Source: Halomonas nitroreducens
GTDB taxonomy: Bacteria > Pseudomonadota > Gammaproteobacteria > Pseudomonadales > Halomonadaceae
DNA length: 64,000 bases
Direction of reading: 5' to 3'
Assembly: GCF_003966155.1 (NCBI RefSeq)
Contig: NZ_RXNS01000003.1
Span: forward strand, 186,001 to 250,000
A model generated the notes under the pieces. The model saw only the letters and a list, made by a program, of their open reading frames with translations. It was not told the DNA's origin and did no database searches. Within the stretch, counting starts at the first letter, position 1. Each line of letters starts with the position of its first letter. Positions 49,336 through 59,326 of the stretch are shown here, one piece after another. The position numbers were made by a program, and so were the translations under genes.

Positions 49336-49764
49336 TCAGATGTTCAGTTCTTGCGGCTGCTGGGCGGCGTGCGGATGCTCGGTGCCGGCGTAGACCTTGA
49401 GCTTGGAGTACATGGCACGACCCAGCGGGCCCTTCGGGAGCATGCCCTTGACCGCGGACTCGATGACGCGCTCGGGGGCGTGAGCGATCATCTTCTCGAA
49501 GTTCATGGAACGCAGACCACCCGGGTAGCCGGTGTGGCGATAGTAGTTCTTGGCGCTGGCCTTGTTGCCGGTAACCTTCACCTTCTCGGCGTTGATCACG
49601 ACGATGTAGTCGCCGGTGTCGACATGCGGGGTGTATTCCGGCTTGTGCTTGCCACGCAGGCGGCGAGCGATCTCGGTGGCCAGACGGCCGAGCGTCTTGT
49701 CCGCAGCGTCGACGACGTACCAGTCGCGCTGGACGGACTGCGGTTTGGCAGTGAACGTCTTCAT
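49336..49764 (-). CDS. rplM: 50S ribosomal protein L13
   Basis: L13 is an early assembly protein of the large subunit. [19 protein letters not shown] at the start and [33 protein letters not shown] are diagnostic. Length is 142 residues. It is the first gene of the L13-S9 operon. In E. coli this operon is controlled by L13 through the mRNA leader; here the leader holds a GC-rich hairpin (49791-49820). Confidence 0.99.
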   Translation of the reverse strand: MKTFTAKPQSVQRDWYVVDAADKTLGRLATEIARRLRGKHKPEYTPHVDTGDYIVVINAEKVKVTGNKASAKNYYRHTGYPGGLRSMNFEKMIAHAPERVIESAVKGMLPKGPLGRAMYSKLKVYAGTEHPHAAQQPQELNI

Positions 49765-49790
49765 GGGTGAATCACCAAATCGATGTGTTG

Positions 49791-49820
49791 GGTCCTGCCG
49801 CCGGCAAGCCGGTGGGGACC
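49791..49820 (-). promoter_or_regulatory. Leader hairpin upstream of rplM
   Basis: Within the predicted 105-base rplM leader, GGTCC...GCCGGC and GCCGG...GGACC pair to form a two-part stem with a small internal loop. It lies 27 bases before the rplM start. It may be the site of L13 autocontrol known in E. coli, but this is only positional inference. Confidence 0.35.
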
Positions 49821-49875
49821 ATCCCTATTCTTCTTGGTTGCCGCCACGGGGGCGACAACGGTCGAGCGAGCGCGC

Positions 49876-49905
49876 ATTCTACACGACCCGCCACCGGCAA
49901 GGCAA
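49876..49905 (-). promoter_or_regulatory. Promoter of rplM-rpsI
   Basis: On the minus strand -35 TTGCCT (49905-49900), 18-base spacer and -10 TAGAAT (49881-49876), followed by a GC-only discriminator (GCGCGC). A GC-rich discriminator is typical of ribosomal promoters under stringent control. Confidence 0.65.
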
Positions 49906-49919
49906 TGCCGGCGCACCAG

Positions 49920-49985
49920 CTGGAAGCTGGAACCCGATGACTGCGGGGTCAAGGGTTTTCTTCCAGCTTCCAGGCGCAAAGCGCC
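49920..49985. repeat. Inverted heptad repeat downstream of zapE
   Basis: CTGGAAGCTGGAA (49920-49932, the heptad CTGGAAG nearly twice) and its exact reverse complement TTCCAGCTTCCAG (49961-49973) flank 28 bases. A small GGCGC-AAA-GCGCC hairpin follows. It lies between the zapE stop and the rplM promoter and may end the zapE transcript. The 260-base gap 49765-50025 thus contains the rplM leader, its promoter and this element. Confidence 0.8.
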
Positions 49986-50025
49986 GCTCTTCAAGCTGCT
50001 GGCCCGGCCGGCCGCGCTGGCCGGG

Positions 50026-51213
50026 TCAAGGCTTGTGCGGCAGGGCCAGATACTCGTGGGACTGCATCTCCTGCAGGCGCGACAGGGTCCGCTGGAACTC
50101 GAACGCCAGCCGGCCGTCCTGGTACAGCGCCTCGGCCGGCGCCTCGGCAGACATCAGCAGCTTGACGCCGCGGTCATAAAACTCGTCGACCATGTTGATG
50201 AAGCGCCGTGCCTGGTCGTCGGTGGCGCCGCTCATGCGGGTCACATTGGAGACCAGCACACTGTGATACTCGCGGGCCAGCTCGATGTAGTCGTTCTGGC
50301 TGCGCGGCCCGTCGCAGAGCTCGGTGAAGTCGAACCACACCACATCGTCGTGGAGCCGACGGGTATGCAGCACCCGGCGGTTGATCTCGATGGGCGCCCC
50401 TGCCTCGCCCTCGCTGCCGGCAATCTCGCGGAAGCTGCGCGCCAGTTCCGCCTCGGCCTCGGCGTCCAGGGGCGAGTGGAAGATCTCGGCGCGCTCCAGG
50501 GCGCGCAGCCGGTAGTCGATGCCCGAATCCACATTGACCACCTCGCAGTGACGCTCGAGCAGGTCGATGGCGGGCAGGAAGCGGGCCCGCTGCAGGCCGT
50601 CCTTGTAGAGTTCGCCGGGCACGATGTTGGAGGTCGCCACCAGCACCACGCCGCGGGCGAAGAGCGCCTCGAGGAGGTTGGCCAGGATCATCGCGTCGGT
50701 GATGTCCTTGACGAAGAACTCGTCGAAGCAGATCACCCGAGCCTCGTCGGCGAACTTGTCGGCGACCAGCGTCAGAGGATTGCGCTCCCCCTTGTAGTGC
50801 TCGAGCTCGTTGTGCACCCGCTGCATGAAGCGGTGGAAGTGGGTGCGCATCTTCTCGGCAAAGGGCAGTGCCTCGAAGAAGGTGTCGACCAGATAGGTCT
50901 TGCCGCGCCCCACGCCACCCCAGAAGTAGAGCCCGGCCACCGGCGGCATCGCCGGCTCGGTCGGCACCTCGCGCCGACCGAACAGGCCGGCGACCCGCGA
51001 TTTCAGCCCCTTGCCAGGACTCGCGGCTCGCGGCTCGCGAGGTCTGGCCACCAGCTCATCGTAGAGTCGCTGAAGATGCTCCACGGCCCGCTCCTGAGCC
51101 GGGTCATAGTGGAAGTCATCGCGCTCGAGGTCGGCACGGTAGCGCGCCAGCGGCGGGGCCGGCCGGCGCTCGTCTGGGGCATTCGGCATCCTGTGGCGTT
51201 CGGTCTTCGGCAT
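50026..51213 (-). CDS. zapE: Cell division ATPase ZapE (AFG1-like)
   Basis: ZapE is an AFG1-type P-loop ATPase that associates with the Z-ring under stress and low oxygen. Walker A is GLYFWGGVGRGKTYLVD, Walker B ICFDEFFVKDITDAMI, sensor LVATSNIVPGELY, with RFLPAIDLLERHCEVVNVD and LSRLQEMQSHEYL at the end. The start is uncertain: the ATG used has AGG at nine bases and gives 395 residues; an ATG eight codons later is possible. The linker before the ATPase core carries a DNA heptad repeat (CTCGCGG). Confidence 0.93.
   Translation of the reverse strand: MPKTERHRMPNAPDERRPAPPLARYRADLERDDFHYDPAQERAVEHLQRLYDELVARPREPRAASPGKGLKSRVAGLFGRREVPTEPAMPPVAGLYFWGGVGRGKTYLVDTFFEALPFAEKMRTHFHRFMQRVHNELEHYKGERNPLTLVADKFADEARVICFDEFFVKDITDAMILANLLEALFARGVVLVATSNIVPGELYKDGLQRARFLPAIDLLERHCEVVNVDSGIDYRLRALERAEIFHSPLDAEAEAELARSFREIAGSEGEAGAPIEINRRVLHTRRLHDDVVWFDFTELCDGPRSQNDYIELAREYHSVLVSNVTRMSGATDDQARRFINMVDEFYDRGVKLLMSAEAPAEALYQDGRLAFEFQRTLSRLQEMQSHEYLALPHKP
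51020..51039. repeat. CTCGCGG heptads inside zapE
   Basis: Two full copies and six bases of a third copy of CTCGCGG lie head to tail within the zapE coding sequence, encoding part of the non-conserved linker RPREPRAASPG. The unit length matches the other heptad elements in this window. Confidence 0.85.
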
Positions 51214-51292
51214 ACCTGGCGACCTGTCCTCGGCTTCCATCGGAACCGGCATTATACGCACCGTGAGGCCGCTTGGCATCGCCGGCCGGCCG

Positions 51293-51323
51293 TTGACCGC
51301 GCCGACGGCCTCGGCCCTATAAT
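51293..51323 (+). promoter_or_regulatory. Possible promoter of zapG
   Basis: TTGACC (51293-51298) and a perfect TATAAT (51318-51323) on the plus strand are 19 bases apart, about 70 bases before the zapG start. The spacing is longer than ideal. Confidence 0.45.
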
Positions 51324-51395
51324 GGGCCGCCGGCCCCGCCCGGCCACCGGCACCGGACCGACGGCCGGGCCGACCGACAGCTCAGGGAGACAGAC

Positions 51396-51839
51396 GTGGA
51401 AGAAAGCAATATCAACTGGGTGCTGGCCATCGCCTGCCTGCTGGCCGGCGTGGGCATCGGCGCCTTGGGCTATCACCTGCTCAACGCCGGCGCCGGCAAC
51501 GTCCAGCGGCTCCGCCAGCGCCTCGCCGAACGCGACCGCCAGCTCGCCGAGCTGCGCGAAGGCCTCGGCGAGCACCTGGAGCGCGTCGGCGCGCTCGCCG
51601 AGGCGCTGAACCGCGACGGCCAGGCGCTACATCGGGAGATGGCGGAAGCCAGCGCGACCCTGGGCGCCAACCCGCCACGCAAGCCGGACTTCTCGCCCAC
51701 CGCGCCAGCACAGGCGGAGGGCGGCGAGGACACCCCGGCGGCCCCCCGCGACTACGCCGACGGCAATCGCGGCACCCTCTCCGAGGACTTCGGCCTGAAA
51801 CCCGGGGAGGACAGCGCCCCCCAGCCGCCCCGCTACTGA
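51396..51839 (+). CDS. zapG: DUF1043 protein ZapG (YhcB)
   Basis: A 147-residue DUF1043 protein. One N-terminal membrane helix (NWVLAIACLLAGVGIGALGY, about residues 7-26) is followed by a coiled coil (QRLRQRLAERDRQLAELREG) and a Pro/Asp-rich tail. YhcB/ZapG links envelope growth and division in E. coli; its exact job is not settled. The start is GTG with GGGAGA upstream. It is convergent with the Nif3 gene. Confidence 0.9.
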   Translation: MEESNINWVLAIACLLAGVGIGALGYHLLNAGAGNVQRLRQRLAERDRQLAELREGLGEHLERVGALAEALNRDGQALHREMAEASATLGANPPRKPDFSPTAPAQAEGGEDTPAAPRDYADGNRGTLSEDFGLKPGEDSAPQPPRY

Positions 51840-51878
51840 ATGCCGACGGCGCCGACGAGGCGCCGTTGCGTGCCGACC

Positions 51879-52640
51879 TCAGGCCGGGTTGTCGATATCC
51901 ACGAAGCGATGCTCGACCGCGAAGGTCTCGGCGAGCCAGCTCCCCAGCGCCTGGACCCCGTAACGCTCGGTGGCATGGTGCCCCGCGGCAAGGTAATGAA
52001 TCCCCATCTCGCGGGCCAGGTGGGTGGTCCGTTCGGAGATCTCGCCGGAAATGAAGGCGTCGGCCCCCGCCTCGGCAGCCGGGATGATCATGTCCTGGGC
52101 GCCCCCGGTGCACCAGGCGACGCGCCGCACCTCGCCGACGCCCGGGGCCTCCACCAGCAGTGGCGCACGCTCCAGGCGCGCACCGACGTGAGCAGCCAGT
52201 TCGCCGGCGCCCATCGGCGCCGATGGCGCGCCCAGCCAGACCAGCCCCTCGCCCAGCTCGCCGTCGGCACAGCCCTGGACCTCGAAGTCCAGCCGACGCG
52301 CCAGGGCGGCATTGTTGCCCAGGGTCGCGTGGGCATCCAGCGGCAGATGGTAGGCCAGCAGGCCGATGTCATGGGTCAGCAGGGTGGTCAGCCGGCGCCG
52401 CTTCATGCCGGTGATGTTGACCGGTTCGTTCTTCCAGAAGTAGCCATGATGGACCAGCAGCAGGTCGGCCTGCCAGGCCACCGCCTCGTCGAGCAGGGCC
52501 TGGCAGGCGGTGACACCGGTCATCACCCGACCGATGCGCTCGCGACCGCCGACCTGCAGGCCGTTGACGGTGTAATCCTTGAAGCGTTCGGGGACCAGCA
52601 GCCGGTCACAGGCCGCCAGCAGTTCGTCGCAAGTCGTCAT
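51879..52640 (-). CDS. Nif3-like dinuclear metal centre protein (YbgI family)
   Basis: A 253-residue Nif3/YbgI family protein. Metal-ligand motifs LLVHHGYFW (HH pair), YHLPLDAHATLGNNAALA (Asp) and, near the C terminus, LAAGHHATERYGVQAL (His and Glu) are present. The NGLQVGGRERIGRVMTGVT start is typical. The family may act as GTP cyclohydrolase-like or other metal hydrolases; the substrate is unknown. It is divergent from degS, with 103 bases between. Confidence 0.92.
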   Translation of the reverse strand: MTTCDELLAACDRLLVPERFKDYTVNGLQVGGRERIGRVMTGVTACQALLDEAVAWQADLLLVHHGYFWKNEPVNITGMKRRRLTTLLTHDIGLLAYHLPLDAHATLGNNAALARRLDFEVQGCADGELGEGLVWLGAPSAPMGAGELAAHVGARLERAPLLVEAPGVGEVRRVAWCTGGAQDMIIPAAEAGADAFISGEISERTTHLAREMGIHYLAAGHHATERYGVQALGSWLAETFAVEHRFVDIDNPA

Positions 52641-52743
52641 GTCGCCTCCGGGCGTGCTCGGGGATGCAATGTTACAATTCGCTCATTCTACCCGGCGCCC
52701 TCCCGCCCCGCGACCACGCACCACCGACAAGGAACACCGCCGC

Positions 52744-53964
52744 ATGCGACGCGCCCTCCCCTACCTCTGGCCCGCTCTGATCGGCCTGCTGGTGGCCATC
52801 GTGCTGCTCAATGCCTTTCCGCAGCTGCTGGGGCGCCGGGCCGTCCAGCCGCCGCCCCCGGCCCCCGAGCAGCAGGCCCGGCCCCCGGAACCGGTATCGC
52901 GACCCTCCCCCGAGTTGCGCGAGGCTGCCCCGATGACCCGGGACCAGGGGCCGGTGAGCTATGCCGAGGCCGTGGAGCGGGCCGCCCCGGCGGTGGTCAA
53001 CATCTATTCGTCGCGGGTCGTCGAGCGGGAGGGGCACCCGCTGATGTCGGACCCCTTCTTCCGCCAGTTCTATGGCGACGACATGCCCCGCCGACAGCGG
53101 ATGCTGTCGAGCCTCGGCTCCGGGGTCATCGTCAGCGAGGACGGCTATGTCCTGACCAACCATCACGTGATCAGCGGCGCCGACCAGATCCAGGTGGCCC
53201 TGCGCGACGGACGCGAGACCCTCGCCGAGGTGATCGGCACCGACCCGGAGAGCGACCTGGCGGTGCTGCGCATCGACCTGGATGACCTGCCGGTCATCGA
53301 GCTCACCGACTCCACCCAGGTGGCGGTGGGCGATGTCTCCCTGGCCATCGGCAACCCGTTCGGCGTGGGCCAGACCGTGACCATGGGCATCATCAGTGCC
53401 ACCGGCCGCAGCCACCTGGGGCTCAATGCCTACGAGGACTTCATCCAGACCGATGCGGCGATCAACCCGGGCAACTCCGGCGGCGCCCTGATCAACCCCG
53501 AGGGCGCCATGGTCGGCATCAACACCGCCATCTTCTCCCGCTCCGGCGGTTCCCAGGGCATCGGCTTCGCCATCCCCACCAACCTGGCCCGCAACATCCT
53601 CGAGGAACTGGTGACCCAGGGACGGGTGATCCGCGGCTGGCTGGGCATCGAGGCCCAGGAGCTCAACCCCGAACTCGCCGCCTCCTTCGGCCTCGAGGCC
53701 CCCACCGGGGTGATCATCGCCGGGGTGGTGCCGGAAGGCCCCGCCGACCAGGCGGGCCTGCAGGCCGGGGATGTGCTGCTCGAGGTGAACGGCCAGCCGA
53801 TTCTCGATCCCCGCCAGACCATGAGCGAGATCGCCGCGGTGACGCCGGGCAGCCAGCTGCCGGTGACGGTGGTGCGCGGCGGCGAGACCATGCGGGTGAC
53901 CCTGGAGGTCGCCGAGCGCCCCACCCCGCGGCGGCCCGCCCCAGCCCCTGCCGAGACGCCCTGA
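52744..53964 (+). CDS. degS: Site-1 anti-sigma protease DegS/AlgW
   Basis: A periplasmic serine protease anchored in the inner membrane that cuts the anti-sigma factor of sigma-E/AlgU when misfolded outer-membrane proteins bind its PDZ domain. The N-terminal helix is at about residues 8-28, with a Pro-rich linker. The triad is His141 (TNHHVISGA), Asp171 (ESDLAVL) and Ser245 (NPGNSGGALI). A single PDZ domain (about 295-390) makes it DegS/AlgW-like rather than DegP. Length is 406 residues. In Pseudomonas the AlgW gene is also here, near hisD. Confidence 0.93.
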   Translation: MRRALPYLWPALIGLLVAIVLLNAFPQLLGRRAVQPPPPAPEQQARPPEPVSRPSPELREAAPMTRDQGPVSYAEAVERAAPAVVNIYSSRVVEREGHPLMSDPFFRQFYGDDMPRRQRMLSSLGSGVIVSEDGYVLTNHHVISGADQIQVALRDGRETLAEVIGTDPESDLAVLRIDLDDLPVIELTDSTQVAVGDVSLAIGNPFGVGQTVTMGIISATGRSHLGLNAYEDFIQTDAAINPGNSGGALINPEGAMVGINTAIFSRSGGSQGIGFAIPTNLARNILEELVTQGRVIRGWLGIEAQELNPELAASFGLEAPTGVIIAGVVPEGPADQAGLQAGDVLLEVNGQPILDPRQTMSEIAAVTPGSQLPVTVVRGGETMRVTLEVAERPTPRRPAPAPAETP

Positions 53965-53979
53965 CCCCCCGCCCACAAC

Positions 53980-54012
53980 GACCACGGCCCCGTCGCTGAC
54001 GGGGCCGTGGTC
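53980..54012. terminator. Hairpin terminator between degS and hisD
   Basis: A perfect 15-bp stem (gaccacggccccgtc / gacggggccgtggtc) with loop GCT lies between convergent genes. No T-run follows. Confidence 0.75.
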
Positions 54013-54032
54013 ATGGCATCGCGACACGACGC

Positions 54033-55355
54033 TCAGTCGCGGATGCGGTACTCCGCGCTGCGCGCATGGGCGGTCAACGACTCGCCCCGGGCCAGCACCG
54101 AGGCAGTGCCCCCCAAGGCGGAGGCACCCTCGGCCGAGCACTGGATCAGCGAGGAACGCTTCTGGAAGTCGTAGACGCCGAGCGGCGAGGAGAAGCGGGC
54201 CGTGCCGGAGGTCGGCAGCACATGGTTGGGACCGGCACAGTAGTCGCCCAGGGCCTCGGCGGTATAGCGTCCCATGAAGACGGCGCCGGCATGGCGCACC
54301 TCGGGCAGCCAGGCCTCGGGATCCGCTACCGAGAGCTCCAGGTGCTCGGGAGCGATGCGGTTGAGCAGCTCGACCGCCTCGCCACGGTCGCGACAGTGAA
54401 TCAGTGCGCCGCGTGCAGCCAGCGAAGCATGAATGATGCCCTCGCGCTCCATGGTCGGCAGCGCCCGGGCCATCGCCTCGGCGACGGCCTCCAGGTGGTC
54501 GGCGTCCCAGCTCACCAGGATCGACTGGGCGTCCTCGTCATGCTCGGCCTGGGAGAACAGGTCCATGGCCAGCCAGTCGGGATCGGTGCCGCCGTCGGAT
54601 ACCACCAGGATCTCCGAGGGACCGGCGATCATGTCGATCCCCACCTGGCCGAACACTGCCCGCTTGGCGGTGGCCACATAGATGTTGCCGGGCCCGACGA
54701 TCTTGTCGACCCGCGGCACCGTCTCGGTACCGTAGGCCAGGGCGGCCACCGCCTGGGCCCCGCCGATGGTGAAGACATGATCGACGCCGGCCAGGTGGGC
54801 GGCGGCCAGCACCAGCTCGTTGAGTACGCCATCGGGGGTCGGCACGACCATGACGATCTCGCGCACCCCGGCCACGTGGGCCGGCAGCGCGTTCATCAGC
54901 ACCGAGGACGGATAGGCGGCCTTGCCGCCGGGCACATAGATGCCGGCCCGGTCCAGGGGCGTGACCTGCTGGCCGAGCACGGTGCCGTCGGCCTCGGTGT
55001 ACTGCCAGGACTCGGGCTTCTGGTGCTCGTGGTAGCGGCGCACCCGCTCGGCGGCGGTGGACAGCGCCTGGCGCTGGGCCTCGGGCAGGCCCTCGAAGGC
55101 CTCGCGCAGGCGCGCCGGCCCCAGGGTCAGCTCCGCCATGCTCGCCACCGCGAGGCGGTCGAAGCGGTTGCTGTACTCGACCAGGGCGGCGTCGCCGCGA
55201 GCCTTCACCGCCGTCAGGATCTCGTCGACGCGTCCCTGCACCTCGCCGCTGGAGACGCCCTCCCAGGCCAGCAGGGCATCGAGGCGGGCGGTGAAGTCAG
55301 CGTCCGCGGTGGACAGCCTGGCGAGCTCGACGCCGGAAGAGTCAGTCATGGCCAT
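54033..55355 (-). CDS. hisD: Histidinol dehydrogenase
   Basis: HisD performs the last two NAD-dependent oxidations from histidinol to histidine. The zinc and catalytic residues appear in [12 protein letters not shown] (Gln, His) and [11 protein letters not shown] (Glu, His pair), with [17 protein letters not shown] and the C-terminal [14 protein letters not shown]. The ATG before AMTDSSG has AGAGGA at four to five bases, giving 440 residues; an ATG two codons later is possible. It follows hisG; hisC, which follows hisD in Pseudomonas, is not here. Confidence 0.96.
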   Translation of the reverse strand: MAMTDSSGVELARLSTADADFTARLDALLAWEGVSSGEVQGRVDEILTAVKARGDAALVEYSNRFDRLAVASMAELTLGPARLREAFEGLPEAQRQALSTAAERVRRYHEHQKPESWQYTEADGTVLGQQVTPLDRAGIYVPGGKAAYPSSVLMNALPAHVAGVREIVMVVPTPDGVLNELVLAAAHLAGVDHVFTIGGAQAVAALAYGTETVPRVDKIVGPGNIYVATAKRAVFGQVGIDMIAGPSEILVVSDGGTDPDWLAMDLFSQAEHDEDAQSILVSWDADHLEAVAEAMARALPTMEREGIIHASLAARGALIHCRDRGEAVELLNRIAPEHLELSVADPEAWLPEVRHAGAVFMGRYTAEALGDYCAGPNHVLPTSGTARFSSPLGVYDFQKRSSLIQCSAEGASALGGTASVLARGESLTAHARSAEYRIRD

Positions 55356-55400
55356 AGGATCCTCTCGCAAGGGATGGAATCGGGGCGGGCCCGCCCGCCG

Positions 55401-56054
55401 CTAGGCGGTGGCCTCGCTGCGGCGGCCTTCCACGGCCTCGCGCAGGCGATGCAGGAGCGGCTTGAGGCGCGCGTGCTTCATGGTCATCGCAGCCTTGTTG
55501 ACCACCAGCCGGGTACTGATCGGGGCGATCAACTCGCGGGGCTCCATGCCGTTGGCCCGCAGGGTGTTGCCGGTGTCGACGATATCGACGATCTCGTCGG
55601 CCAGGTTCATCAACGGGGCCAGCTCCATGGCGCCGTAGAGCTTGATCACTTCGGCCTGGATGCCCTGCTCGGCATAGTAGCGCTTGGCCACGTTGACGAA
55701 CTTGGTGGCCACCCGGCGCCGCGCCCGGGCCGGCTCGGCGCCGGTGATGCCCGCGGTCATCAGCTTGCAGCGGGCGATCTCCAGGTCCAGCGGCTCGTAG
55801 AGCCCCTCCGCGCCATGCTCCAGCAGCACGTCCTTGCCGGCCACGCCGACGTCGGCGGCGCCGAGCTGAACATAGGTGGGCACATCCGTGGCGCGGATGA
55901 CCACCAGCTTGACGTCCGGCAGGTTGGTGTCGAACAGCAGCTTGCGGCTGGCACCCAGGTCCTCGGCGGGCGTGATGCCCGCCTCGGCCAGCAGCGGCAG
56001 GGTCTCGTCGAGAATACGGCCCTTGGAGAGGGCCAGAATCAGTTGCTTGCTCAT
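55401..56054 (-). CDS. hisG: ATP phosphoribosyltransferase, short form
   Basis: HisG joins ATP and PRPP in the first step of histidine synthesis. [20 protein letters not shown] is at the start, with [20 protein letters not shown] and the PRPP motif [17 protein letters not shown]. The length of 217 residues shows the short form, lacking the C-terminal histidine-binding domain, so it should need the HisZ regulatory subunit, which is not in the window. The ATG starting SKQLIL was chosen, 46 bases upstream of hisD. Confidence 0.96.
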   Translation of the reverse strand: MSKQLILALSKGRILDETLPLLAEAGITPAEDLGASRKLLFDTNLPDVKLVVIRATDVPTYVQLGAADVGVAGKDVLLEHGAEGLYEPLDLEIARCKLMTAGITGAEPARARRRVATKFVNVAKRYYAEQGIQAEVIKLYGAMELAPLMNLADEIVDIVDTGNTLRANGMEPRELIAPISTRLVVNKAAMTMKHARLKPLLHRLREAVEGRRSEATA

Positions 56055-56073
56055 GGTCTCGCCTGTTGTCGGC

Positions 56074-57604
<1,531 letters not shown>

Positions 57605-57755
57605 CGAACCCTCGCTTGTGTGTTGGACCGGTGAATGCGCCAGACGACGGCTGCCGCCGCTGGCGGGACAACTGGAGACGCCATGGTAAAGAAAAGCGGC
57701 GCGCTTGGCGACGGGCGCGTGGCCAAGGGGGAGAGGCAAGAGAGCATAAGCCCCC

Positions 57756-58103
57756 TCACACCTCGGCAGTATCGGCGGGCGCCTCCACGGGCAACAGGGT
57801 GTCGAGCCCGGCCACCTGGGTGAGTCGCGCCAGGGGGCGTGACAGGCGTACCACCTCGAGCTCGAGCCCCCGGGCCCGAACCTGTCGGGTCCATTCGAGC
57901 AGCACGCTGATCGCCGCACTGCTGACCCGGTCGACACCGCACAGGTCGAAGGTCACCGACGCGCCCCGGGGCCGGTCGGCGAGCCAGGCGCGACCGGCCG
58001 CAGCCAGGGCCGCCGCCCCATCGAAGTCCACCTGACCGGTCACCGCCAGGCTGGTCGCGCTGGCCTCGAGACGGTTGTCGCCATTCTCGAGCAGCACGTT
58101 CAT
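57756..58103 (-). CDS. mlaB: STAS-domain protein MlaB
   Basis: MlaB is the cytoplasmic STAS subunit that stabilises the MlaFE phospholipid transporter. The 115-residue sequence has a STAS core (LAVTGQVDFDGAAALAAAGR, VTFDLCGVDRVSSAAISVLL), with the Ser-Ser at the helix start where the regulatory Ser/Thr usually lies. It overlaps the mlaC stop (ATGA) and is the last gene of the mla operon. Confidence 0.92.
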   Translation of the reverse strand: MNVLLENGDNRLEASATSLAVTGQVDFDGAAALAAAGRAWLADRPRGASVTFDLCGVDRVSSAAISVLLEWTRQVRARGLELEVVRLSRPLARLTQVAGLDTLLPVEAPADTAEV

Positions 58104-58759
58104 CCCTGGCCGCCCTGCTCCAGCTCCTCGACTTCCAGCTCCGGGGCCCAGCCCTGGATCACGGCATCATAATCGCGGTTCTGGGCGCGCATGGCCTCGT
58201 CGAACTGGTTGCGGAATGTCAGGCCGAGGTTGATGCCATTGACGATCACGTTGACGACCTGCCACTGATCGTCGTCCAGGCGCAGGGTGTAGCTGACCGG
58301 GTAGACGGCGCCATCGTTGGCGACGACCTCCATGGCCACGCTGGCCTGGTCCTCATAGCGGCTGGCGTCCTGATTGTCGAGGACCCGTACCTCGCGGTAG
58401 TCGAAGGTCACCAGGCCCTTGGCGTAGGTGTCGATGAGGGTCTGGCGGAAGGTCTCGACGAAGCGCGAGCGCTGCTCGGGGGTGGCGTTACGGAAGTAGC
58501 GCCCCATCACGCTGGCCCCGATGTAGCGGAAGTCGGCGATGTCGGCGAGGCTGTCGTCGACGATGGCCTCGAGCTCCTCGGTGTGCTCGGCGAAATAGCT
58601 CTCGCGCCCCTCGATGCGCGACATCAGCTGATTGACGCTGTCACGGATCAACTGTTCCGGCGAGGTCGCCTCCTGGGCCAGCGCCGGCAGCGCGGCCAGC
58701 ATCAGCACCAGGACAAGGAGCCCGGTACGACACCGGGCGAACGGGGATGGGAGGGTCAT
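58100..58759 (-). CDS. mlaC: Phospholipid-binding protein MlaC
   Basis: MlaC is the periplasmic shuttle carrying phospholipids between MlaA and MlaFEDB. A signal peptide (about residues 1-30, ending LPALAQEA) precedes the mature domain with RYFRNATPEQRSRFVETFRQ, WQVVNVIVNGINLGLTFRN and the C-terminal helix. Length is 219 residues. I chose the ATG that has AAGGAG at eight bases; two earlier in-frame starts (GTG and ATG) are too close to that site. Confidence 0.95.
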   Translation of the reverse strand: MTLPSPFARCRTGLLVLVLMLAALPALAQEATSPEQLIRDSVNQLMSRIEGRESYFAEHTEELEAIVDDSLADIADFRYIGASVMGRYFRNATPEQRSRFVETFRQTLIDTYAKGLVTFDYREVRVLDNQDASRYEDQASVAMEVVANDGAVYPVSYTLRLDDDQWQVVNVIVNGINLGLTFRNQFDEAMRAQNRDYDAVIQGWAPELEVEELEQGGQG

Positions 58760-58764
58760 CGTCA

Positions 58765-59229
58765 TCACTCCTTGACCATATTGGACACGAACTGCTGGAT
58801 GAGTTCTTCCAGCACCAGGGCCGACTGGGTGTCGCGGATGCGATCCCCGTCGTCCAGCGTTTCGGGGGCGCCGCCGACGGAGAGGCCCACGTACTGCTCG
58901 CCGAGCAGCCCCGAGGTGAGAATCGCTGCCGTGCTGTCCTCGGGCAGCGCACCCTCGAGCTCGGCATCGAGCTCCATGACCACCCGGGCGTCATACCACT
59001 CGGTGTCGAGCTCGATGGTCTCGACACGACCCACGGTGACCCCGGCCATGGTCACCCGGGCCCGCGGCTTGAGGCCGCCGACATTGGCAAAACTGGCCTC
59101 CAGACGAAAGCTGTCACCGGGTGCCTCCAGGCTCAGGCCGCTGACGCGCAGGCCGAGGAATATCAGGCCGAGGATTCCGGCCAGCATGAACAGGCCGACT
59201 CCCAGCTCCATCGTCTTGCTGCGTTTCAT
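58765..59229 (-). CDS. mlaD: MCE-domain protein MlaD
   Basis: MlaD is the inner-membrane MCE subunit that forms the hexameric periplasmic ring of the phospholipid transporter. One N-terminal helix (GVGLFMLAGILGLIFLGLRV) precedes the MCE domain (FANVGGLKPRARVTMAGVTV, GRVETIELDTEWY, SGLLGEQYVGLSVGG). Length is 154 residues. It has GGAG-type ribosome site sequence upstream. A 97-base gap separates it from mlaE, wider than other junctions of the operon. Confidence 0.96.
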   Translation of the reverse strand: MKRSKTMELGVGLFMLAGILGLIFLGLRVSGLSLEAPGDSFRLEASFANVGGLKPRARVTMAGVTVGRVETIELDTEWYDARVVMELDAELEGALPEDSTAAILTSGLLGEQYVGLSVGGAPETLDDGDRIRDTQSALVLEELIQQFVSNMVKE

Positions 59230-59326
59230 TCCATGTCTCCAAAAAGTCGCAACGCACCGGACGCCCCCGCCCCGCCGGGACGATGCGCCATGGTGGCGAG
59301 CCTCGGGCCTCGACAGCCGCCCGCCA

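Noticed and set aside
51251-51256. TATAAT on the minus strand upstream of zapE
   Set aside because: No -35 at 16-18 bases; the base composition there is ambiguous, so it was not listed as a promoter.
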